Origin: Ditylenchus dipsaci
Lineage: Eukaryota; Nematoda; Chromadorea; Rhabditida; Anguinidae
Direction: 5' to 3'
Length of the DNA: 64,000 nt
Assembly (NCBI GenBank): GCA_004194705.1
Contig: SADC01001301.1
Location: 434,001-498,000 of the forward strand
This document shows positions 10,159 to 21,226 of the stretch, in pieces (position 1 is the first letter of the stretch; every line of letters starts with the position of its first letter). The position numbers and the translations under genes are program-made. Under the pieces are notes generated by a model. It did no database searches. It was not told where the DNA came from and worked only from the letters and a program-made list of their open reading frames with translations.

Positions 10159-11379
10159 CCGGGTACGTGACATTTCACCCCCGGACATTTCACCCCCTGA
10201 ATAATACATTTTATCTAAACGTATAGTATCAACATCCTTAATTTCGTGGAACATTTTCAATTGCTACACATTAAAGGACAGCACCCCAAGTGCACCCCTT
10301 CCAAAGAGTATTTCTCTCTAAGCCAATTTTTTTATTTTTGACCTATTTCGCAGCTTTTACGCCGACAATACCAAAGGTATTTGGCCGCTGCGCGGTCGAA
10401 AGCCAGCACATTCCACATTGCAATAGATTGGGATAGAAAAAGCGCTCTCCATAAATTTTCCCTATTATAAAATTATAAAACTTCCCCATTATAAAACTAA
10501 AGCTAGTATCAGTCCCATTATTTTTCCTTGAATAATAGTCATAAAATAGGTTTTTCTAGAACAGTAAACCTCTAAAACAGCGACGTTACTTACACGAGCC
10601 CCTGTTCTGAAGTAGTTTCGTATCGCTTGGGGTATCCAGGTGTATAGAAGTGGTAATTCCAAGTACCAAGTTTCTAGATAGGGGTGTCTAAATAGTAGTA
10701 CCCTCTGTCGACCATTTTTATCTCAGACTATTTTTTGTAGTGCATATAGCCTTGGTAGCTGGATCATCTGTATATTCCATGCACCAATCAACCAAGTGGT
10801 CGTCCACTTGGATCAATTTTTTTACGTTTTGGGTTTCAAACTTGTTTTCTGCACTAATTCGAGTATTCTGAAGATGGTTTGACAGTAGTTAAATTACGTA
10901 TTGATGCTACTTTCACATTTTTCGTAAATCTTACAAAAATCAATTTTACAACTGTTAAACCATCTCTAGCTAGTGCAGAAAACAAGTTCCCGAAACGTAA
11001 AAAATATTTTGATCAAAGTGGACAACCACCTGGCTTGATTGGTGCATGGATTATCCAGTATAACTAAGATTGGATTATAGAAAAATATTTTTAAATTGTA
11101 AGAGTTCTTCCCAAAAAAACTAATTGTAAAAACCACCACAAAAATGTTTTCGTGATTAGCCATACTTAGATCACTACTACAATCATTCGGATTGTAGTAG
11201 TCAGCTGGTTCTTGTAAGAAATTAATGAAAAACAAGGCATGACTAGTAGTATCTTCTAAAAAGTGTACAATATTACCAGTTATAATCATAAAAATGGATG
11301 CCTTAGAGGTTTATCACGACCTAAAAACAATATGGCATATATGGGCCAAAATGAGGTGTGGTCCCAATGAGTGTCAACG
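10159..11379. mobile_element. TTAA-ended GGACATTTCACCCCC element, truncated copy
   Basis: TTAA at 10155-10158 is followed by CCGGGTACGTGACATTTCAC and a second GGACATTTCACCCCC unit. The body matches the complete element at 46616-48005 in inverse orientation but stops at 11379 without its other end. Confidence 0.6.
10770..11060. repeat. Inverted repeat inside the TTAA element
   Basis: CATGCACCAATCAACCAAGT near 10777 pairs with CACCTGGCTTGATTGGTGCATG near 11046. Further pairing runs through AACTTGTTTTCTGCACTA and its complement, with a loop near 10920. It is repeated in the inverted duplicate (47100-47390). Confidence 0.6.
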
Positions 11380-11725
11380 CTTTTGGCGCAGGGGGCTTGA
11401 GACCTAGAGATGCGCGCACTCACTTACCTTAGACATAATTCCGAGCAACATTCTTGATCAAAAATGTATATAGAGACTGTGTTTGCCAAGCCGAAGTGAC
11501 TAAAACAAGGTAAAATATCAAAAAATGACCAAAACCATAAGGGGGACAAGGCGAAAATTGACCAAAAACCACAGGGGACCAAGGCAAACAAAAAAAAGGT
11601 TTTTTTTGAAAAATGTCCTTCAACACACTTTTTTTCGCCGTTACTATCGTTTAAACGGCCTAAAAAATAATTAGACCTTGAAAAAACGCATATTCGGGCT
11701 ACCCCAAATAGTGTACTCCTGCCTG
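11380..11725. repeat. Half element of a second GC-hairpin family (GGCAGGAGTACACT end)
   Basis: From GGCGCAGGGGGCTTGAGA through GAGATGCGCGCACTCACTTA and TTAGACATAATTCCGAGC to an end reading CCAAATAGTGTACTCCTGCC at about 11722. The same terminus and body occur in opposite orientation at 63655-64000. The hairpin and the CTTAGACATAATTCCG block are shared with the GGCGCTAC family, so the two families are mosaics of one another. Confidence 0.5.
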
Positions 11726-12055
11726 TATGGCCAATAAAAAGCGAACGAAAATTGACCACATCCTGTGGATAAATGGCTTAAAACACAACAATATTATTAT
11801 AAATACAATATACATAGGGTTCGTAGTGAAAAATTTCGAAAAAGGACATTTGGGTAAAAAGGACATTTTGGCCATTTTTGAAAAAAATGGGTCATTTTTT
11901 TTGTCCAGTGCTTATTGCTATTTGGGAGCGAAAAAAAGGTTTTGACTAAAAACTTCGAAAATAAAAAAGATTTTGGATCCCGAAAAAAGGATAAATCTTT
12001 TTAAAAATGACGATTACGAACCCTGAATATACAACAAAATTACATGTATTTCTGT
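11726..12055. other. Spacer 3' of Srt gene A
   Basis: About 330 bp of AT-rich sequence with AAAAAGGACATTTTGGCC-like words also seen near 16660 and 39700. No gene or clear terminator motif was recognised. It probably includes the 3' UTR of the minus-strand receptor gene. Confidence 0.3.
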
Positions 12056-15000
12056 TTACTGATTAGCATTGGAGAGCCTTACAGATCTGCTGTTGCTTGC
12101 CGTCGGTGTCATTGATACTTGAGAACTTTTTCTTTTGTATTGGTTAACACTAGAACGGTCGAGCGGCCACTTTGTGCAGTTGGAGTCAGTTTTCGACGCT
12201 GATTCCGAATATGGTCACAGAATTTGCTAATTCGTTGTTTTGAGGTGGTAAACACCCTTTGAATTTTGGACACCAAAAATCAGTAACAGCTCGATAGTTT
12301 TACTTGTTACTCGAGAAGTATTTAATCGTGAGTCAAGCTTGATAACTTGTTTGAAAGCTGAAATTCCGGCCTTCTAGCTGTATATTACACACGGGTTGGT
12401 TGCAATAAAAAGTGTGTTTTTTAAAGTCTTTCAAAACATATTCAAATTTTCAAATTTAAACATCTAGAAAAAAGTGCTTGTATTTTTATTATAGAGACAC
12501 CACTCAAAAATCGGATACGATAGGAAGAAAGAGCAGACAAAACTGGGTCTAGAACGTCTATTTAAAAAAAAGTTCGTTAGTTATTTGCTTGGTAAATTTA
12601 CATCAAACAAAATTGTTGCAAAATTCGAAAAAAATAAAACCGCGATTTGATCGAATTCAAATATTTTTATGCATCACAAATTTCAAAATACACAACAAAA
12701 TGCAACCAGAACATTTATTTGCAGTGATCACATTTAGAAACTTCTTTCTTTGACCGGTGAAGTTCGCAGTAAGGCCTATGGCATTTTGAGCATTCTTTTT
12801 GGCATCTTTTGTCGCAGGCGTAGCATCGTCCCTTGGCAAATATAAGCTTTGACTGACTTCTTGTTGTCATTGAGTGTAGCGTCCGGCGATCTTGACGAGC
12901 GGTCTCATCGCAGGATATACAAATGGTCTTCGTCACTGCATGCTTTTCACAAATTGGCTTTTGACAACTTCCACAGCTAATAATTTGACCCACGGATTGT
13001 TGATCTGCAGATGTAGCAATGCTCTTCTTCAAGCTTGGCGGATGAGACCATTTTCGCGTGAACGCTATAGATAGATGATAAATTTATACACATTTGGTCT
13101 AAATATACCTTGCATATAAGTTTGATATTTCTCCAAATTCTTTTGTGCTCCAGTGACCTCCTTTCTCCTTGCTCCTTTCTTTCTTCAAACCATCCATTAG
13201 CTGATCGGATAAATTGTGCAGGAAGTCGCGTCTTGGTTGCTTTTCCCCATCAATACAAAGGCATTTTGCGCGCCCCCATCACAACTAAGCCCATAAAAAG
13301 TCGGAGCGGCCAGCGTCTTGTTGCGGGCTTGTAAGAATACCCATTGATCATTTCATCAAAGATATCGACACCGAATTTGGTTTGATTGTAAACAGCGATC
13401 ATCTTTGGCCTCCCTGATTTATCCATTTCTTTTTTGTGGTGAGCTGTGGAGTAGAGCGAAACTTGCTTTGTATCTCTAACTTGGAACTTCAAAAGAGTTT
13501 CCCTCTGACGGAATACAAACTGCACTTTACCATTCTAAAATACATTACCATAATCATGCTTCTGATAAGTTTTTACCTGCAGAGGTTCATTGAAAAATCT
13601 CGCTCGTCAGATCGCCGGACGCTACACTCAATGACAACAAGAAGTCAGTCAAAGCTTATATTTGCCAAGGGACGATGCTACGCCTGCGACAAAAGATGCC
13701 AAAAGAATGCTCAAAATGCCATAGGCCTTACTGCGAACTTCACCGGTCAAAGAAAGAAGTTTCTAAATGTGATCACTGCAATAAATGTTCTGGTTGCATT
13801 TTGTTGTGTATTTTGAAATTTGTGATGCATAAAAATATTTGAATTCGATCAAATCGCGGTTTATTTTTTTCGAATTTTGCAACAATTTGTTTGATGTAAA
13901 TTTACCAAGCAAATAACTAACGAACTTTTTTTTAAATAGACGTTCTAGACCCAGTTTTGTCTGCTCTTTCTTCCTATCGTATCCGATTTTTGAGTGGTGT
14001 CTCTATAATAAAAATACAAGCACTTTTTTCTAGATGTTTAAATTTGAAAATTTGAATATGTTTTGAAAGACTTTAAAAAACACTTTTATTGCAACCAACC
14101 CGTGTGTAATATACAGCTAGAAAGGCCGGAATTTCAGCTTTCAAACAAGCTATCAAGCTTGACTCACGATTAAATACTTCTCGAGTAACAAGTAAAACTA
14201 TCGAGCTGTTACTGATTTTGGTGTCCAAAATTCAAAGGGGTTTTTACCACCTCAAAACAACGAATTAGCAAATTCTGTGACCATATTCGGAATCAGCGTC
14301 GAAAACTGACTCCAACTGCACAAAGTGGCCGCTCGACCGTTCTAGTGTTAAATAGCTTTCTCCCCATTCTTCTAGCATCCTTTCGTATGGACGCATTAAA
14401 CATCAAATAAATGACAGGTGGAAAACCTAAAATATATATAATATTCAACACATTTGAAGCAGTAAAAGAAGCAATACCATGTATGTGAAACCAACAAAAT
14501 TGTGTGAAATGAATAATGAATTGGTTGGGAACAAAATACATAATATAGATGTTGTTGGATACAGCCACAAAGTTCAGCACACTTACAATGAACACTTGAA
14601 GCAACATCTTAAATGAACATTTTTAAAATAAAAGTATTTTTTAAAGTTTTTAACTTTACCATTTTTTGATGTTTAGAAACTTTTTTGTCGCTGGTCATTT
14701 TGCAAGACTTGGCAATAAAAAGCATAGAAAATATAATGTAGAGCAAGGGAAGACACACAGCAAAGCTGCCAGACCACATTAAATGCATGTCTTCCACGTA
14801 CTAAAAACCAGGCATTTATTGAAATGCATATTGCAAGCTTTACAACTGTAAGAATTCTAAGCGAAAATGCTTAGACTAAACCTGAATAACACGAAATCGG
14901 AAAAACATTTTCAATAGTATTTCGTTGCTTGAAGGACCATGGTCACGCGTTTTAAATTGTCCCGCGCCAATTCAAAACATTTTACCTAATTATTGAACTT

Positions 15001-18000
15001 CTGTACGGGTTCCTAGGCCTTTTTTTTGCGTTAAGAAATATCAATAAATAGATTTGCAATATACAGTGTGTTCCAACTTTTTCTGACACATTTATTTTTC
15101 AAGTAAGTTTTTTCTTTGCGCCCTTATTTCTTGTCAGTCAACTCATTCAAAAGCTCTACTCTTCCTATTTTTTTCAAAGATTAGCTTAAATTGTTTTGTC
15201 GTTTATAGCCATTTTTGTAACGTTACCCTTTTTATAAATTCCTTTTAAATGAAATTAATTATGAGTTGTGGTTGAGCCAACAGTTTTGGTGTACTGAAAA
15301 TTTTGCAAAACACTTACAATATTATTGGTGTCGTCTGTATACCCCACATAGGGGTTGAAAAACCAACTAAAATATAGACCAGTGAAAAGAGCGTCTTAGC
15401 GTAGAAAATCCAGTAGGTTCCCAAGAAATAGCTGCTCCAAACCAAAAATAAAGGCGTCGACCTTAAATTACTGCTCAGTTAAATGTATTTACAAACAAAC
15501 AAAGAAGTACCGCCAAACATGAAATTTTCTAGGTCAGGAGACAGCATAGACACACATCTGTTAATCACCAAAGCCAACTGGCCAGAGTTTCAAAAATCCA
15601 AGTGCCTTAAATGAATTAATAATTTTATAAGTATAAAATCCAAGATGGGGACCTCGCGAACTTGTTTTCAACTGCCCAAGGGGAGTTTTGATCCCATTGG
15701 ATAGCCAGTATGCGACTTTAAATCAAATATGGTGACATCTCAGGTCCATAGGCCAAAAAGTTGAGATAAGAGGGCTCGTAAAGTTTTTGAGTTTGAAGGG
15801 GCTTTGTATGCGCATGGATTCGGTCACAGGCTCAGATACTACTGGGGCTCACTTATTTTCACCCCCTTTTATTCGCAAATTTGGTGTCGAAATGATCATC
15901 AGGCATTTACCTATCGAAAAATTACTAGCGCAAGGTAAAATTTAAAATTAGAGTAAAAAATAAGGTGTGCACCAAGTGGTATTTGAACTTGTGACCCAAC
16001 CGATGCGTATATAAATACCCTTAAATCAGGGTACGTAACTCAAAATTTTGAAAAAAGTATGGCGCTACTATGATATAACCCCCCTCCCTTCCCAAAACAG
16101 CTACTATGATATACCCCCCCCAATCCTGGACCTACTATGATATACCCCCCCCCCCAAATCAAGATTTTTAGGAGTGGTCAAAAGTCATTTTAAGTAATAA
16201 TTTGCTATAAAAGGACAGAAAAGCAGTTTAAAAAGGATCAAGGGCTGTATTGGGAGGGGACGGACAAAAACAGGGGCCACTTCTATAGTGCCTATAAGTA
16301 CCAAAGAGTATTAATTCTCTAAGCGTTGAAGGAACTTATAAACCCTCCTTTGTGGCGGACGGAAAAGTATAAGTACTCGACCTGATATGGTCGATCAGCA
16401 GGGTGGGAGGGGTTGCCGTTTAAATTTTGGATGGCTGAGCCTCTGGCTTGAAGCCACAGGCCAGAAAAAAGGAGAGAACCTTTCGGCCAAAAAATCAAAG
16501 ATTTTGAACATAGTTTTTAATACTGGGGCCTGCCGCATAAATAACTCTGGTATGCATGTTTCAAAGTAGGTCCGATTTCGGGGGTGTATATCAAAGTAGC
16601 TTGGGGGGGGGGGTGATATATCATAGTAGCGTCAAAAGTACACTTGGCCAAAAAGTACAATTTGGTCATTTTTCGTCAAAAGTGCATTTTATCCAGTGCA
16701 TATTGATTTTTTCAGAATAAAAAAAAGATTTTGACTAAAAATTTCAAAAATAGAAAATATTTTGGGTCCCCAAAAGTACAAATCTTTTTAAAAAGTACAG
16801 TTACGTTCCCGCCTTAAATTTAAAAAAATGCCTTGGTCTCCCTTGTTGTTTTTTAATACTTTATTAGCCTTCTTAACCCAACTTCTTGGCCTATAGGCTT
16901 GAGATCTCAACTGATTTGATTCAAAGTCGCGAACTGGCTATCTAATGAGACAAAACTCCTCTGCGAGTCAAAAAAAATTCGCGAGGATCCCTTGTAAGAC
17001 ACACCCCAAAGATAGCATCCAAGAAAGTAGATTAATCTGGGATATGAGCAGTAAACCACACCAGTTATGGCAAAATAGCCATGTACAAATCCTAGCACCC
17101 ACAGTATGCTACAATCCACTATGCTGATGAAAAATAGAAGTTTGTAGCAGGCATTTTTACAATGTCGGTAGATGGATGGAATACATGGAATGTATAGGAT
17201 CTAAAGCATGTTTAAGTTAAATGTCTTCTCGCATTCCAAAAGCCTGTTCCAATTATTGCCAATCTGAGAAAGAACTCGCAAGACAGGTCACTCTTTACTT
17301 TTTTATTTTTTTGACAAAGCTCTTAAGCAAATAAGGAAATCAACTTCTATGCTTAGGCTTACCGTCATAGTTGCACGGGCGCCGAAGCGGTTTTTTTTGT
17401 TTTTCTATATACTGATTATCTGAAGTATTAGCAATTATTGCCGATAGGTTATTGACTATCTCGAAAAAACTTTATCAGCACCAGCGACACTCAAAAAATG
17501 TCAAAGGTGGTTTGAACAAGGGCTCCAGCACACGTGCTGCCATGCTTACCGTTAAATAACATACACTTATATTATACAATTACCCTATTTCCTCTAATAA
17601 GCCACCTTCTTCGACTTTGAGGGTCTAAATCTCAGCCAACAGAAAATGTTCTGCAAGGCTGTTTATTACGTCTTCTTAAATCCCGCGAGCTCTACCGATC
17701 GCCCTTTCAAGATTTTGGTCGAGCACCCGAAAATCTCGAGATCAACCTTAAAATTTAAAAGGATTAATTAAAAGATCAAAAATATTGATCCAATTTTTGT
17801 GTTTTTTAAACATGACTGTAGGGCCCAACTTGTCGACAACTCTTTGTTGTGATTTTAGACAAAGTTGTGCAAAATTAAAAGTTGGATTAACATCAAAATA
17901 TCATCATTTCCATAATTCTTCAATAGAATGCCCTAAAATTGAAATAGAAAAAGGAAAAACGCATCGGAAAAAGGTTGATTAGTTTTCTATTACATTTCGA

Positions 18001-18380
18001 TTTTAGGGCATTTTTGAAGGAACTTTGTAATCCAACTTTTGATCCTGCACAACTTTGTCCGACATCGCAACAACGAGTTAATTAGGGCTCTACAGCCACG
18101 TTTAAAAAAAACTTGGATTAATCCTTTCGTATCCTGACTATCTCCTTAACAGCTTCAACCCCCCCTCTTTAAGAGATCGAACAATAAGACACCCGGATGA
18201 CTTATTAGAAGAAAAAACGGTATCAGGAAAAAATCTTACATAATAAATTATGGTCAAAACAATAAGGATAACACCTTCCACAGCATTTTGACGCTTTTCC
18301 AATGGCACATCCTCAACAGTGATATTATCGCAGTTGTATAGCCTTTTGTGTTCTTCTGGACGAAACAAGTACAGCTCCAT
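12056..18380 (-). CDS. Srt-class chemoreceptor A, last exon split by a piggyBac-like insertion
   Basis: Seven-transmembrane nematode chemoreceptor of the Srt class. Exons: 18240-18380 (MELYLFRPEEHKRLYNC), 17005-17200 (ILYIPCIPSIYRH, VDCSILWVLGF), 15511-15605 (NRCVSMLSPDLE), 15318-15461 (FNPYVGYTDD), 14660-14800 (LMWSGSFAVCLP), 14478-14607 (TQFCWFHIHG), and 14426-14348 continuing at 12143-12056. A 51-nt intron (14427-14477) joins HG to FPPVIYLMFNASIRKD. The frame runs ..RKLF|N..., the element sits at TTAA, and on its other side the frame resumes QYKRKSSQVSMTPTASN and ends at TAA 12056. Without the element the protein is about 338 residues, normal for Srt. With it, the tail becomes about a dozen element-encoded residues. 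Exons 3 and 4 are one and two bases short compared with paralogue B. Start chosen by alignment with genes B and C. Confidence 0.85.
12148..14347. mobile_element. piggyBac-like element with about 750-bp inverted arms, TTAA target duplication
   Basis: TTAA at 12144-12147 and 14348-14351 flank a 2200 bp element. It starts CACTAGAACGGTCGAGCGG and ends with the exact complement. The inverted arms run about 12148-12897 and 13600-14347 and look nearly identical. Each arm includes the coding sequence for the Cys-rich C-terminus of the transposase, so the right arm is an inverted duplicate of the left end rather than a native right end. The 700 bp spacer holds more of the transposase 3' part. The element lacks most of the catalytic domain, so it is non-autonomous. 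Confidence 0.9.
12715..13525 (-). pseudogene. piggyBac-like transposase, C-terminal remnant
   Basis: On the minus strand, 13525-13250 encodes the end of a DDE_Tnp_1_7 domain: YNQTKFGVDIFDEM (compare YN-TK-GVD--DQM), then TRRWPLRLFMGL (compare RRWPLR-F). Other frames continue AQNAFVLMG and PRRDFLHNLSDQLMDG, the usual NAF and RR-FL--L---L blocks. A single missing G in each of two G-runs (about 13273-13277 and 13245-13248) accounts for the frame changes. A last exon (about 13032 to 12715) carries the zinc-binding Cys-rich tail: CGSCQKPICEKH, CISCDE, CYACDKRCQKECSKCHR, CDHCK. The N-terminal half with the first catalytic Asp is absent. Confidence 0.85.
15795..16025. repeat. tRNA-like repeat pair in Srt A intron
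   Basis: One cassette is at 15963-16020 (TTTGAACTTGTGACCC then CGATGCGTATATAAA). An inverted, diverged one is near 15800-15850 (GCATGGATTCGGTCACAGG). Both are related to the repeat at 966. The TTTGAAC core is the reverse of a B box. Confidence 0.4.
16065..16632. mobile_element. GGCGCTACTATGATATACC MITE
   Basis: Left end GGCGCTACTATGATATAACC with C-runs, then two more TACTATGATATACCCCCC repeats by 16150. The right end is GGGGGGTGATATATCATAGTAGCG. The interior shares CATAGTTTTTAATACTGGGG and CTGGTATGCATG with the 1177 family. This is a distinct subfamily (TATGATAT instead of TTGGATAT) with up to three stacked terminal units. Confidence 0.65.
17583..18120. mobile_element. pogo-type MITE fragment followed by a palindromic MITE
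   Basis: 17583 starts CCCTATTTCCTCTAATAAGCC and continues ACTTTGAGGGTCTAAATCTC, matching the left part of the elements at 23616, 56051 and 61364. It is cut at about 17745. The second repeat pairs 17765-17945 (GTTGTGCAAAATTAAAAGTTGG, CCCTAAAATTGAAAT) with 17995-18120 (ATTTTAGGGCAT, TCCAACTTTTGATCCTGCAC). Confidence 0.5.
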
Positions 18381-18785
18381 AACAAAATATAACAACTGAA
18401 AAAAAGAATTATTAAAAGTTTTTTAAAAGAATTTCGAAAAAGCATACATGTGACTGAAAATAAAATAATTTAATAATAAATTACCAGGTGTCTGCTAACA
18501 AATGGGAAGGAACTGACACCAGGTTTACAAAATCATCTTTTCATTCCAAAATATGAGATTAAATTAAAAAGTTATAAACAGCTGTTTAAAGTACCAAATT
18601 TACAACTGGTTTTTAAAACAGCTGTTTATTGTAGACATTCTGAGAACTCAAACTGCACCTGTTATATACTTTACTTATATACTTTACTCAGCCGGCTGAC
18701 TATACTGGCTGAGGAACACTCTGATAAGGACCTATAAAGTTGTCTTTAGAGTCTGTGCATTTTTAAAATTTCGAAATTCAGCTGA
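18381..18785. other. Region upstream of Srt gene A
   Basis: About 400 bp containing an inverted repeat (AAACAGCTGTTTA near 18577 and 18617) and a tandem TTATATACTTTAC pair at about 18663-18688. It is the likely promoter region of the minus-strand receptor. No coding sequence seen. Confidence 0.35.
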
Positions 18786-18793
18786 CTTCTGAC

Positions 18794-18890
18794 CAGTGAT
18801 AGGTCCGCCCCGCCCTGGGGCGCCCCAAATGCGCCCCGCCCGGGGCGTGGGGCGGTGTCGGTGCGAAAATTGCCTGCTTACCCATCACTG
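18794..18890. mobile_element. 97-bp hAT-type MITE with imperfect 8-bp target duplication
   Basis: Ends CAGTGATAGGT and ACCCATCACTG fit hAT termini (CAGTG...). The flanks CTTCTGAC (18786-18793) and CTCCTGAC (18891-18898) match at 7 of 8 positions. The interior is GC-rich (CGCCCCGCCC / GGGGCGTGGGGCGG), unusual for this locus. Confidence 0.6.
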
Positions 18891-19384
18891 CTCCTGACTT
18901 AACTTTACAGTTTTTTTTCAAAAAGTTAAAACACATGATCTGTAAAAATGGACCACTTGTCAAAATTTGGTCATGACGGGAAAACGAATTTTTTCTTTTA
19001 TACCTATCTTGTAGCCCGACCTCTATTGCTCGGCTCTTATAAACTCATTTCGAAAAAAGTCTAGTCATTTTGAGCTCTCCAGAGTTCGGCTACAAGATAG
19101 GAATAAAAGAAAAAATTTCATTTTTGTCATGGCCAGGCACTGAACTTGTCAATTTTTACAGATTGCGTATTTTAAAACTTAAGAAAAAAGTGAAAAAAAC
19201 GTTTTCTGAAAAATTTAGCTTAGTGAACCAAGGCAAACTGCCGGCGTGCTGTTCCACAATTGCACTGAATTTTTTTTTGATTTTTGCAAACCATAGAGAG
19301 TAAGAAGCTGTATTTGCAAAAGATTGAATGAATTTGTGAAATTGTTTAAAAAATAACAGAGGCCATAAAGTTGACAACAAAATC

Positions 19385-19460
19385 GGTAGGCGCCAGCGCC
19401 GAAATTTCGAAAAGCCTGGCGCCGGCGCCCTATTTTCCGAAACCTGCAAGTATACCTACA
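19385..19460. repeat. GGCGCC-rich repeat with TGCAAGTAT end
   Basis: GGCGCCAGCGCCG and GGCGCCGGCGCCC lie in AT-rich surroundings, followed by CTATTTTCCGAAACCTGCAA and GTATA. Related islands occur at 35137-35490, 57165-57375 and 59000-59100. Two of these also end in TGCAAGTATG-type sequence. Confidence 0.5.
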
Positions 19461-19843
19461 ACATATCGAATTTTTTGATATTTGAAATTTAACAGCAAAA
19501 TTTTTATTTTAAATCAAGTTTCATACGCACGGATCCGGTGTCAAAGGTTGTAAAAATGCGAAGAAATGCAATTTGAGGAGATACAACCAAATTCCGTCAC
19601 ATTTTAAAAAAACCTTAAAAAAAAATCTGAATATTTTTAAGACAAAAAAATTGCTTGAGTCAAGCTCCGGCTACTTTTTTATAGCACATGTTAACAAGAA
19701 ATGATAAAATGCTCTAGTATGGCTTTTAAAGGTTGCAATAAGACTGACGTTAGTGCCACACATTCCAGTTAAAACTTAATAGAATTGGTAACGACACCTA
19801 ATAACATTTTAATATTTTGATCCGTGGTCTCTAAATATTGTTA

Positions 19844-21051
19844 CCGTATATCTTCTATTAAAAGCCCATGGGCTTTTATTTTTCAACCCTCCTCGGGACA
19901 TGGGCGTTTATTAGAAGGTGGGCGTTCATTAGAAGGTGGGCTTTTATTTTTCAACAAGTCGACGAAATTTTTTTTCACAGTTCTAAAAAAGGACTGCTAA
20001 AAATGTTGTTTTAATCTTTTTTGTTCTAGGAATAAATTCACACAAGCAAAATTGCTACGAATTTCTCCTCATTCTTGCTACTTTTGTTTGGATTACTATG
20101 CTGTTTTAGTGCAAAAATAAGCGATCAATCAAATGAATAATTGTTCCGCAGAGCAGGCTTTGCTAGAGGAAGTGGTGGAAGAATCAGATGTGGAGTCAAT
20201 TCCTTCTTTCGAAAATGTACATTTTCTGTTTGTTTTATTCCTTATCTGGCTTTTAAGGTGCCTGTATCTGCCGAAGACGAGCTACAGCTTCATGATGATG
20301 AGGGCACTGCGCAAAGAAATCGAAAGAGACACCACTATGACGCAGCTACGAAATCGGAGGCAGTCAACTGGGCGAGGTATTATCGGTCAATCGGATGAAA
20401 AAAAGCTTCTACCATATGCTAGTCAATCGAAGCGATTAGAATAAACCATTCAAGGGCTTCATCCGTGACTACTATACGACTTGGATGACTAATGACGCAA
20501 GCAAACAATTCACTAAAGGAGGCAATCCGAAGGCACCTGCTCTAGAAGTCGTCTTGGGATGGGTGGATCGTGCGTGGAATGAACTGTCCAAGGAGCTAAT
20601 CATGAAGTCATTTGAAAGTTTGTTTATAGTTTGTTACTGGCTTATTAACCTCTCTTGCTTTTCTCAGTATGTGGTCTCACCACATCAGTGGATGGCTCTG
20701 GAGATGGACAAATCGCTTGCTTCAAGCCAAATGGATCCATCGGTGTCAAGGGAATCGATTTGCTTCAAAATTCCGAGCTCAGAAGATGGCCCGAGATGGC
20801 TGCAATGACTACGAAGAAGCAAATCTCGAGGAAGAAATAAACGAAGAATCCAGCTTTCGAAGTTTTAATGAGGATGATATTTTATTGTTTAATGACTGAA
20901 ATTTTATTGAGTTCTACCGAATAAAGATTTTTGGTGGGACATGGGCGTTTATTAGAAGGTGGGCTTTTATTTTTCAACACCCCTCGGACATGGGCGTTTA
21001 TTAGAAGGTGGGCGCTCATTAGAAGGTGGGCTTTTATTAGAAGATATACGG
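19844..21051. mobile_element. pogo-like transposon, internally deleted
   Basis: TA at 19842-19843 and 21052-21053 flank ends reading CCGTATATCTTCTATTA and TAATAGAAGATATACGG when aligned as inverted repeats. Subterminal arrays of GGGCTTTTATT and TAGAAGGTGGGCGTTCATT lie at 19860-19950 and 20940-21045. The interior encodes transposase pieces (20133-20899) on the plus strand. It links the TACCGTAT...-ended MITEs in this window (23616, 42282, 56051, 61364) to a pogo-type transposase. Confidence 0.75.
20133..20899 (+). pseudogene. pogo/Tigger-type transposase remnant
   Basis: Exon pieces: 20133-20216 (acidic MNNCSAEQALLEEVVEESD), 20258-20396 after acceptor TTTTAAG (KRHHYDAATKSEAVNWARY, start of a CENP-B/pogo-type helix-turn-helix), then 20455-20620 (FIRDYYTTWM, KAPALEVVLGWVDRAWNELSKELIMKSF). 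The last block is the C-terminal end of pogo DDE domains, where W---AW--L--E-I-KSF is followed by CGLTTSVDGSGDG (compare CGI-N-LDGSED). The DDE catalytic core between HTH and C-terminus is missing. One frame change lies near 20396. It was probably mobilised in trans when active. Confidence 0.75.
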
Positions 21052-21226
21052 TAGTTTGGAAAAACTATGGGAATTCATCTTTGTAATATCGGAACGTTTG
21101 GCAAAAAACGGTGTGCAGACGGTGTGCTTTTCCCTTAACTTATATAATTTCACCTATTACTATTTTTTGTGAATTTAGCTCTCACCATCAGACTAACTTA
21201 GCTCAATATTTAAACGTTGTAATAGT

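Larger units (their letters stand above)
7089..11379. repeat. Left copy of a 4.29 kb inverted segmental duplication
   Basis: Reading this segment against the reverse complement of 46793-51078 gives an almost base-for-base match over its whole length (4291 vs 4286 bp). That includes unique-looking intergenic DNA, a MITE, the secreted-peptide gene and part of a TTAA element. Only scattered one-base indels were noticed. The outer limit begins GACATATCGTGGAAG and the inner limit ends GAGTGTCAACG. Both limits abut GGCGCTAC-family repeat sequence. Confidence 0.85.

Noticed and set aside
10879..11289. Mirror-image frames near 10879-11289
   Set aside because: They are translations of the two arms of an inverted repeat and are not conserved beyond it.
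13436..13816. 126-codon plus-strand frame with Cys-rich end
   Set aside because: It is the inverted copy of the transposase tail read through from spacer DNA. The native coding direction is minus.
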